Origin: Verrucomicrobiota bacterium
GTDB lineage: Bacteria; Verrucomicrobiota; Kiritimatiellia; UBA8416; JABMPJ01
DNA length: 64,000 nucleotides
Direction: 5' to 3'
NCBI GenBank assembly: GCA_018648805.1
Contig: JABGQM010000011.1
Location: 1 to 64,000 of the forward strand
In this document: in pieces, positions 19,235-26,548 of the stretch
How the letters are laid out: every line of letters begins with the position of its first letter
Position numbering within the stretch: the first letter of the stretch is position 1
Translations under genes and position numbers: made by a program
Notes under the pieces: model-generated
The model's input: the letters and a program-made list of their open reading frames with translations, nothing else
Database searches by the model: none
What the model was told of the DNA's origin: nothing

Positions 19235-20485
19235 TTACCTCGATGGCCCGGGCGCTGTCGACCGGCAGTCGATGACCGTGTCTTCAGTGGTCTTTCCAAT
19301 CTCAATGCGGCGCGTGTGACCGTTGACGGTCAGGTCATGCGTCCCCAAAAAGACGCGGACCTTGCAGGTGCCGGCGGCGTCCGCCTTGCCCTCATAGCGG
19401 GTCCACCATCGATTGAAGACCAATTCGCGGTAGCACTCTGCGGCAAGTGTCTCACTCCACTCCGCATTCCACAGGGCGGCATCGGGACGCCAGTGGGATT
19501 TCTGCCAGAATCCCCACATATAAATCCCCTCAACCGAGGGGTGGGCAAACGCTGTTGCATATAGGGTCGCCAGCGCGCGAGCCTTGGCCTGCTGGTCGTT
19601 CGTGTTGGCATCGAACTCGGTGATCTTTATCGGCAGACCGAACTGAGCAAGGCGGTCGAGCTTCTTCTTGACCGCCGGCCCATTGACACGCTCCCCGAAG
19701 TGGCCTTGAACGCCAATACCACCGATGGGCATGCCAGCCTTGAGAAACCCTTCTATCTGCGCCACATAGCGTTCGGTGTCGCCACCAGAGAGGATGCTGT
19801 AGTCATTGACATAAAGAGTCGCCTCGGGGGCATAGGCATGGCACCACTCAAACATCTCTTCGCGGATCTCGGAACCAAGCCGCTTCTCAAAATAGTTACA
19901 ATGAAGCATCTCATTGTTGATGTCATACTCCGGCACCCGCCCCTTGAAGCGCTCCATGTAGAGTCTCGCACGCTCCTGCAACTTGCTGCGCAACGCGGCA
20001 TCGTCGAGATCCTTGATCCATTGCTGTACAAGCTTATCCCGCCCCCAGTACACACAATGCCCACGCGTCCAGAGTCCGTTCTTCTCACACCACGCCAACA
20101 TGACCTCGGCATCGGCAAAGGTCTGCTGGTCTTGTTGCCTCTCGTTGGAATACCACTTCATCGCGTTTTCATGGACCACGCTGTTGAAGTTCGCGTTGAG
20201 GACACGTTTGTACTGCTTCTGGTCAGCTTCACTGATTCGCTCGTTCGGAACAAACCCCCTGCGATTGATGGCCGTTCCGAATTCGAATGCATGCCGGACT
20301 TGCTTTACGCCCACATCAGCACCAGGCGCGGACTGCACGGTGATCCATGTGGTTCGGTTCGACTCAATGCCGTCTTGGTTGGCGGCCAGGATTGAGTCCA
20401 GCTCAACAGTGAAATCCGTTGCTGCGGCCCACGTGGCATATAGGCATGCCAGCATAGCAACGCGAAATAGAGACATAGCGTTCAT
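19235..20485 (-). CDS. GH10 endo-1,4-beta-xylanase
   Basis: The 416-residue protein has a signal peptide (MNAMSLFRVAMLACLYATW, cut near AAA). The GH10 barrel runs from about 60 to 370. The acid/base is E192 in DINNEM and the nucleophile is E290 in ITEFD; HCVYWG and the substrate-binding HENAMKWY (HENAMKW at 105-111) are also present. It hydrolyses internal beta-1,4 bonds in xylan. A short tail after about 375 may be a small binding region. ATG 20485 is chosen because GGAG lies 10 bases upstream and it opens the signal peptide. It precedes a secreted sulfatase in the same operon, which hints at a sulfated or mixed xylan-like substrate. Confidence 0.92.
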   Translation of the reverse strand: MNAMSLFRVAMLACLYATWAAATDFTVELDSILAANQDGIESNRTTWITVQSAPGADVGVKQVRHAFEFGTAINRRGFVPNERISEADQKQYKRVLNANFNSVVHENAMKWYSNERQQDQQTFADAEVMLAWCEKNGLWTRGHCVYWGRDKLVQQWIKDLDDAALRSKLQERARLYMERFKGRVPEYDINNEMLHCNYFEKRLGSEIREEMFEWCHAYAPEATLYVNDYSILSGGDTERYVAQIEGFLKAGMPIGGIGVQGHFGERVNGPAVKKKLDRLAQFGLPIKITEFDANTNDQQAKARALATLYATAFAHPSVEGIYMWGFWQKSHWRPDAALWNAEWSETLAAECYRELVFNRWWTRYEGKADAAGTCKVRVFLGTHDLTVNGHTRRIEIGKTTEDTVIDCRSTAPGPSR

Positions 20486-20578
20486 GCCAAGAAAACTCCT
20501 CATCATCGCCATCATCCGATCAATCAGCCAACGCCAAGCAGATGAACTCTACATGAAGTGACGCTGCCGCCCCACATC

Positions 20579-21910
20579 CTACAACGGTGGAAAGCTTGTG
20601 AGGATACTCTCTCCCCGCATCACCGCCTCGATCTCATCGAGTTCGTACGGGACGTCTTTGGTGAAGACGTCAAAGCCGTCTTCGGTTACGACACCAGTGT
20701 CCTCCACACGCAGATAGAGGCGGTCGGCCTCGATCTTCATCTGAGGATCGACGCTGAAGACCGTGCCCGGTTCGAGCGGGCCGGTCTTGTGCGAAAGCCC
20801 GTCGTGCACGCTCATGCCGACGCTGTGCGCGAGATGTGCACGGAAGTCAAACATCCACTGTGCCCCTGAGGCATGGCTCTCCGTGGCGAAATCAAACTCG
20901 CCCAGCCGGCTTTGCATGATCTCGACCGCTTCATCCTCGATCTCATCACAGGTCCGGCCGGGACGAATCGCAGCAATCAGCGTCTTGCTGTATTCCGTCA
21001 CAAAGCCGTACAGCGCCCGCTGGGCGGGCGTGTAGGTCCCATTCACCGGCCACATCCGCGTGATGTCGCTGGTGTAGTACCGGTAATCGGGCGCGGCGTC
21101 GATCAAGACCAAGTCGCCATCATGCAATGGCGAATGATTGGCATGGTAGTGCCCGTGGTAGGCATTCTTTCCGCCACCGACAATCGGGGCGTAGCCGTTA
21201 TCCAGAGATCCACCCGCCAAGTAGTGATACTGCAGGACGGCGGCCAGCTCATACTCCATCACGCCGGGTTGCGTCGCCCGCATGGCCTCACAGAGCCCGA
21301 TCGCTGAGAGCTGGCCGGCACGACGCAGCAGTTCGATCTCACGATCCGACTTGATCATCCGCATCTCATAGATGATCGGCGCCAGGTCCTCGATTTCAAG
21401 AGCGGGAAAGCGCCTCTTCAGCTTGTCACAGAGATGGGCGCCGCGGCTGGGCTGACCGTCCCAGGGGTCTGCGTCGATAAGGACGCGGGCATCGCGCAGC
21501 GATCGTACGCAGGCCTTGAGGTCTTCACCATTGCGTGTAAAAGTAAAAAGCGTCGACACGCCGCCCAGGCGGCCATCCAGCTGATGCCACCCGCATACCG
21601 CATCCACGCCGGTGGCGTCCAGCACGACCTGCGGTGCATCAGTACAGAGAAGCGGGTCATCGCTGTCAACGCCGAGATGTTTCGCCTCCGGGAGAAACAG
21701 CGTGGCTGTGCCCGTGGCCCCATCCAACGTCAGATACGCGTGTGGGACCTCCACACCACACAGATAGTAGAAGTCGTTGTATTGACGGAACGGAGCCGTC
21801 CCGTTTGCTACCGGCGCACCGGCGATCAGTGCCGTTGCATCACCAATGGCTTCACACACGGCGGCGCGCCGGGATCGCAGTTCGTCTATTGAAAAATCGG
21901 TCTGGTACAT
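20579..21910 (-). CDS. M24-family aminopeptidase P-like metallopeptidase
   Basis: The 443-residue protein resembles Xaa-Pro aminopeptidase. The N-terminal aminopeptidase P domain includes FRQYNDFYYLCGVE and LDGATGTATLFLP. In the C-terminal pita-bread domain, metal ligands lie in LVLIDAAPDYRYYTSDITR, AHSVGMSVHD and the VEDTGVVTEDG region. It removes N-terminal residues next to proline from peptides, in the cytoplasm. AGAGGAG lies upstream of ATG 21910, which is only 2 bases after the stop of the unknown 530-aa gene, so both are in one operon. Confidence 0.88.
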   Translation of the reverse strand: MYQTDFSIDELRSRRAAVCEAIGDATALIAGAPVANGTAPFRQYNDFYYLCGVEVPHAYLTLDGATGTATLFLPEAKHLGVDSDDPLLCTDAPQVVLDATGVDAVCGWHQLDGRLGGVSTLFTFTRNGEDLKACVRSLRDARVLIDADPWDGQPSRGAHLCDKLKRRFPALEIEDLAPIIYEMRMIKSDREIELLRRAGQLSAIGLCEAMRATQPGVMEYELAAVLQYHYLAGGSLDNGYAPIVGGGKNAYHGHYHANHSPLHDGDLVLIDAAPDYRYYTSDITRMWPVNGTYTPAQRALYGFVTEYSKTLIAAIRPGRTCDEIEDEAVEIMQSRLGEFDFATESHASGAQWMFDFRAHLAHSVGMSVHDGLSHKTGPLEPGTVFSVDPQMKIEADRLYLRVEDTGVVTEDGFDVFTKDVPYELDEIEAVMRGESILTSFPPL

Positions 21911-21912
21911 GA

Positions 21913-23505
21913 TTAACTCCTCTTTCCTTGTCGTGTAGCAATCGGCACATAGCCGATCTCGAATCCTTCCGGGGGTGTAACAATCAGCGCCGGATCAATC
22001 TCGGCCAGCTCCCCCACCTTCGGTGGTGCCAGGTAGTCGCGATCCTTGGTCCAGTGGCGATGAATCTTCTCCACCTTGACCTGTAGCGCTTCGCGCTCTT
22101 CATCCGTCAAATCGGCATTGAGCAAGGCAGGCTGATCTGCAAAGCGATACCAGTAATAGGTAATCTGACTGCCATCGCCCGGTTCCGCCGTAAACGGACC
22201 TGCCACAGGGCCGGGTTGCTTCCAGCAGCTCTCAGGATCGTCCGGCGTCACGTAGGTCTGCGGTGGGGCTTCTTCTGGACGGCCAAAATCGACGCTGTCC
22301 AGAGCCAATTCTGATGGCACCTCTTCCGGCGCTACCGCGACCCATTGGCCCTTCTCGTCGGCACCCTCTTGGATCAATTGGTAATATTCCGGCAGCATCA
22401 TGAGCTGGCCATGGGTGCCTTCGACGGGTTTGACCAAGTCGCTCTGGGCGGCATAAGCCAAACTGTATGGATCGTTCAATGACGGACGTATGAAGTCACT
22501 TGCAGCCAGTGGAATGCGATCTTCTCTGGCAAGTCCTGGCCATGCAGTAGCCCACTGAACACCTCCGGATTCGTCAAACTTATGTATATAGGCATGTGCT
22601 TGATCAATCACGCTGTCAGCAGGATCGCCACCATCCAACCAGGCCTTGGCACGATCCCACAAGGCGTGTCGGTTATAGGCCGTAACCTGCTGCAACGCGG
22701 GTACGGCGCCGTTCTGCCCGGCGGGGAACAGTGTGGGGGCCATGCGTGCGAACGTTCGGCCTTGTTGATCCGTAGCCTGAGCCCAGGGAATGTACTGCGT
22801 TTCCATGGCGTGGTGGCGGTTCTGCTTTGCCGGAACGCTGTCGAGGAACAATCCCGCCGTGCGTGGTTGCGCCACGGTGGGTTCGGAATAGAAGTAGGGC
22901 AGCACAAAGGTAGCCGGCCCTTTGAAGTTGCCGGCATTGAGGAAGAGCGTCCAGCACTGATCACCGGTGGGCACGTCCGCGCCTGCAGTGGTGGGTTTGG
23001 CCTGCGTCAGCGGGAGCGGCTGGTAGCCATACCCAAGCACCTGACCACAGGTGCCCTGCTTCAGGTTCACGCCATCCGGTGGCCACAACAGGTTGGGGCT
23101 GAGCTGTGCGATGCCGTAGTGCCCTTTGGGATCGTCCCAGTCACGTCCTTTGCCGGCACCGGGTCCATTGGCCCAGGCACAGAAGCCAAGCGCCACGGCG
23201 CCCATGATGAACTTCGGTGTTTCGGTGGGGAACTCGGTATCACGCCACCAGCCGAGCCCCCCCTCAAGGGTCGAGTAGGTCCAGACGCCCTCAATCTTGG
23301 GATACGTGCTGTCGGCAAACATCCAGGTGCCAAACAGACCCGACTGAAACTCGTGTCCGGGATACTCCCGCAACAGCGGCCACGCGGCCGTATAGATTGA
23401 GTAGCCGGCACTATAGCTCCCCTCCCCTTCCTCCACGCTCACTCGCGTGTAGCCCGTAACAAATTTGTCTCTGTCTATCGTGTCGTTCTTGGCTGTGTCA
23501 CTCAT
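21913..23505 (-). CDS. Unrecognised 530-aa protein
   Basis: I do not recognise this family. The protein is soluble-looking, with no signal peptide or membrane segment, and is rich in aromatic residues, glycine and proline (WTYSTLEGGLGWW, GFCAWANGPGAGKGRDWDDPKGHYG, CWTLFLNAGNFKGPATFVLPYFYS). The last 100 residues are more charged (LTDEEREALQVKVEKIHRHWTKDRDY). It is almost fused to the M24 peptidase gene (2-base gap), so co-expression is likely. AGAAGGT precedes ATG 23505. The aromatic composition would suit a glycan-binding or hydrolase fold, but no catalytic motif can be named. Confidence 0.75.
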   Translation of the reverse strand: MSDTAKNDTIDRDKFVTGYTRVSVEEGEGSYSAGYSIYTAAWPLLREYPGHEFQSGLFGTWMFADSTYPKIEGVWTYSTLEGGLGWWRDTEFPTETPKFIMGAVALGFCAWANGPGAGKGRDWDDPKGHYGIAQLSPNLLWPPDGVNLKQGTCGQVLGYGYQPLPLTQAKPTTAGADVPTGDQCWTLFLNAGNFKGPATFVLPYFYSEPTVAQPRTAGLFLDSVPAKQNRHHAMETQYIPWAQATDQQGRTFARMAPTLFPAGQNGAVPALQQVTAYNRHALWDRAKAWLDGGDPADSVIDQAHAYIHKFDESGGVQWATAWPGLAREDRIPLAASDFIRPSLNDPYSLAYAAQSDLVKPVEGTHGQLMMLPEYYQLIQEGADEKGQWVAVAPEEVPSELALDSVDFGRPEEAPPQTYVTPDDPESCWKQPGPVAGPFTAEPGDGSQITYYWYRFADQPALLNADLTDEEREALQVKVEKIHRHWTKDRDYLAPPKVGELAEIDPALIVTPPEGFEIGYVPIATRQGKRS

Positions 23506-23552
23506 GTCACTACCTTCTGCTTCGTTCTTTGTTGTAGAAATTCTCTAGCCTG

Positions 23553-23710
23553 GAATGGCACTAAGCACATCCTCAACGGTATGCAGAGCTTCCCTGCGCG
23601 AAGCGCTTTGGAGTGCGCTGGCTTGACAGCGCTTTCAAAAGCGGCGTCAAGCCGCCGCACTCCAAACGGTGCCTTCCGCAGCCCAGACTACGCTTATCAA
23701 AGTGCCATTC
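23553..23710. mobile_element. MITE-like element, copy 3 with a different core (158 bp)
   Basis: The left end GAATGGCACTAAGC and the inverted right end GAATGGCACTTTGATAAGC match the termini of copies 1 and 2. The interior is different: a long palindrome in which TTTGGAGTGC-(G)-TGGCTTGAC pairs with GTCAAGCC-GCCGCACTCCAAA around a smaller AGCGCTTT/AAAAGCGG stem. No clear target duplication remains (flanks TTCTCTAGCCTG and TGGTCTGGACAT). It lies between two minus-strand genes. Confidence 0.6.
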
Positions 23711-23793
23711 TGGTCTGGACATCAAGACCGCCATGACTCGTTCACATGAGTTCAATCTCTGACCCTCCACATTTCTGTTCAACCACCAGCTGC

Positions 23794-24741
23794 CTACCGA
23801 TACGTCTCCGCCGCGTGGCAGAGCGCCTCGACGTTCTCAAGGGGCACGTCATCGCCCACTTCTATGTTCAGCCAGAATCCACCTCTGGGGTCATGGAACA
23901 CGTCGACGGCCTGCTTCACATGGGCATCGATCTCGGCCGGCGTCCAGAAAGGAAACATCTGGCGATCGAGGTCCAGATTCAGGCAGACCCTGTCTTTGCA
24001 GACCTCGCGTAGGTTCTCCATGCCGTTGGCCCCCACTTGCGCGTTGACGATGTCCACACCACAATCCACCAAGTCCGGAATGATCTCCAGAATGTGGCCG
24101 TCCGTGTGCATATGCACGTAGTGCCCGGCGTCTTTGACCGGTTTGTACAAAGCCGCGAAGCAAGGCTTGAGGTACTTGCGCCACTTCTCAGGACTCATTG
24201 GCAGCGAATCCTGCATGCCGAGGTCATCGCCAAACCACATGAGCTGGCGTGGCCCGGGAGCACGGTTAATTCTGTTATAAACCTGTCGCAGGTTGTATTC
24301 CAAGACCTTGTCGATCAGCATCTGAAGTTCCGGGGGCTCCTCAGCGAAATCGATCATGATCTCTTCGAACCCACGCAGATCGCCCAAACGCAGATACATG
24401 AAACCATGCGGGCAGTTGTCGTCCTTCTCCGGGATGGTCACGGCACGAACCGCCTCGCGGGTCGGAATGGGATGCTGGGTGACGATCGCCTCCATGCCCG
24501 ACTTGACGTTGCTCCAGACACACCCCCACGTATCCACGTGATCGCCCGCCACGTAGGTCGGGCTGCCGATGGCATCGTAATCACGGACCTTTGACGGATC
24601 TCCGAAGATGCCAGGATAGCGCTTCACAATAGCATCCAGATTCTCGCGGTGCTTGATCCACGCGGCGGGCAGAATGCCAAAACTCACCGGGATTCGTTCG
24701 GGATACTCCATCAACATGGCTTTGTAGCGGTCGTCGCTCAT
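23794..24741 (-). CDS. Uroporphyrinogen decarboxylase-like (MtaA/CmuA-type) protein
   Basis: The 315-residue protein belongs to the URO-D barrel superfamily in the branch used for methyl transfer rather than haem synthesis. Typical segments are FGDDLGMQDSLPMSPEKWRKYLKP, HMHTDGHILEIIPDLVDCGVDIVNAQ and LNLDLDRQMFP. Members of this branch move methyl groups to or from corrinoid proteins or coenzyme M, using a zinc site in the C-terminal half. AGGAG lies 7 bases upstream of ATG 24741. It is divergent from the metallopeptidase at 24944. The likely partner is a corrinoid protein such as the one at 40920. Substrate is unknown. Confidence 0.85.
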   Translation of the reverse strand: MSDDRYKAMLMEYPERIPVSFGILPAAWIKHRENLDAIVKRYPGIFGDPSKVRDYDAIGSPTYVAGDHVDTWGCVWSNVKSGMEAIVTQHPIPTREAVRAVTIPEKDDNCPHGFMYLRLGDLRGFEEIMIDFAEEPPELQMLIDKVLEYNLRQVYNRINRAPGPRQLMWFGDDLGMQDSLPMSPEKWRKYLKPCFAALYKPVKDAGHYVHMHTDGHILEIIPDLVDCGVDIVNAQVGANGMENLREVCKDRVCLNLDLDRQMFPFWTPAEIDAHVKQAVDVFHDPRGGFWLNIEVGDDVPLENVEALCHAAETYR

Positions 24742-24943
24742 GATTCACTCCTGCCAAATGTGCTCTACGCATTGAAACTATCGGATGTGACGAATCCCGA
24801 GCATCCCAGAATTACGCCAGCTTGCCAAACACAACAGACCCACTATGATACGTTCGCATACCAGAGCGGTCGACCAGCGAGACGTTGAGAGACGGCAACC
24901 GCCCTGTTGAGACCTGTTGAGGGAACCATTTGTAAACAATGAC

Positions 24944-26545
24944 ATGACCACAAACACGAAACGAACAGCCATGACTGACATGACCATTGATGCTGTATTT
25001 TTCGCACAGACCCACGTCCTGCAACCCGGGGCGCCCTTCTTCAAGCTCGTCGGCAACAAAGAGACCTTGATCAAAGCACATGTGCTCTCCGCTTCAGGTG
25101 CGGAAGCTCTCCCCGTAGAAGCTGAGTTAAGCCTGGATGGCGAGACCTTGCGTCTGCCGCTGAATGGCCCTGCGGTGCTCCCGACAGGAATCTGCCTTGA
25201 GCCCGGAAAGGTGGTTCACCGCTATGAAGACAGTTTCACGGCGATGATCCCCGCACATTGGATTAAGCGCGGGCTGTCCGTGACCCTTCATGCTGGGGAC
25301 AGTGAGCACACTGTTGAGAAACTGGAGATCGGCCCCCCGTTGGTCATGAATATGACTATGTTCGACATCCATTATTTTGATTATGAAGACGTCGACTACC
25401 CCGAGGGGTACGAAGAGGAGATCTTTGTGCGGAGGCCGCTTACGGAATTGAACATCCAGCGGCTGAAGAGGATTCTGTTCAAGGAGCTGATCATTCCTCC
25501 CCGGGGTCCTAACCCGGCCGTTCGCCTCACCAGCACCGAAGAGCATATGACCAAGACCGGCGAGCCCTTCAATGGCAAACAGCTTGCCGCCCAACAGTGG
25601 TACGCCGCTCTTCAGAATGCCGGCGGCCAGAAACAGCTAACGGCCTTCTTCATTAGCATCGCCAATGTCCATTCCGGCGGTTGGGCCTGGGACTACGCCG
25701 GTATGGGCAGCCTGCGTCGTTTCCCCGTCCTCAATCATGAGCTGGGCCACGTCCTCGGGGTTGATGATCTTCCCTGCGAGGCAGGCTACCCGTACATAGG
25801 AGAAATGTACGGCATCAACAAAGGCAATGGCGGCTACCACGGCGGTCCAACCTGGCGGTTCGACCCCCGTATTGGGTTCGTGCCCCCTACCCTCTCTGAT
25901 CAGACCGATCACGTCGGGGAGTGGAAGAAGGATCCCATGGGCGGTGGCGGCATTGGAGAAGAGCCGGGTGAAGCCATCGCACAGTTCTCAGACTACTCCG
26001 TTCGAAAGATGCAGGACTACATGGAACGGAATGTGGCGCAATGGAATGAAGAGAAGCAGGCCTACGCCATATGGAACCACTGGACCGGCGCATTCTCCGA
26101 TGTCATCAAGAACAATGGTATCAACCTGCCCATTGAACCGGATGTCGAGGTCTACAGCATCCTGGTCCAAACCAGCGCGGTCACCGAAGAAGGCAACTTC
26201 ATCTACCCGGTCATCGGACCCTATGCCAGCGGAATCATCGATACCTTCGACCCCGCAGTGAAGGAAGACCGCAAGCGGGCGCGCAGACTGCCTATTGGCA
26301 GTTGGGACATTTCGCTGCGAATCGACCAGGGCGGCCAGACCAAGACGTTCATGTTGCCTATAGCATGGAAACCGGATGACGATCCGCTGGACATCGACTC
26401 GCTGCAAACCCGTGCGGTCAATGTACCGGTCCGCGACGGTGAGGTCACACGGGCAGAACTTCTGCTCACCCCGGAGGCCAATGTTAGTGGCATGCCGTCT
26501 AACCCAAGAGTGCTTTACTCAACCCATGTTGTAGGAATGGAGTAG
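24944..26545 (+). CDS. M66-like (StcE/TagA-type) zinc metallopeptidase
   Basis: The 533-residue protein opens with a segment typical of the M66 family (FFAQTHVLQPGAPFFKLVGNKETLIKAHV) that includes the mucin-degrading proteases StcE and TagA. The zinc motif HELGHVLGVDD starts at H265, with E266 as catalytic base and H269 as second ligand. The third position is aspartate (D275), where the classical family has histidine. Upstream, GGWAWDYAGMG resembles the conserved strand before the motif. No signal peptide is seen from ATG 24944; TTG 24917 and ATG 24971 are other possible starts. The next gene begins 3 bases after its stop, so it forms an operon with a DUF6288 lipoprotein. Substrate is inferred to be a glycoprotein, unproven. 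Confidence 0.75.
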   Translation: MTTNTKRTAMTDMTIDAVFFAQTHVLQPGAPFFKLVGNKETLIKAHVLSASGAEALPVEAELSLDGETLRLPLNGPAVLPTGICLEPGKVVHRYEDSFTAMIPAHWIKRGLSVTLHAGDSEHTVEKLEIGPPLVMNMTMFDIHYFDYEDVDYPEGYEEEIFVRRPLTELNIQRLKRILFKELIIPPRGPNPAVRLTSTEEHMTKTGEPFNGKQLAAQQWYAALQNAGGQKQLTAFFISIANVHSGGWAWDYAGMGSLRRFPVLNHELGHVLGVDDLPCEAGYPYIGEMYGINKGNGGYHGGPTWRFDPRIGFVPPTLSDQTDHVGEWKKDPMGGGGIGEEPGEAIAQFSDYSVRKMQDYMERNVAQWNEEKQAYAIWNHWTGAFSDVIKNNGINLPIEPDVEVYSILVQTSAVTEEGNFIYPVIGPYASGIIDTFDPAVKEDRKRARRLPIGSWDISLRIDQGGQTKTFMLPIAWKPDDDPLDIDSLQTRAVNVPVRDGEVTRAELLLTPEANVSGMPSNPRVLYSTHVVGME

Positions 26546-26548
26546 CGA

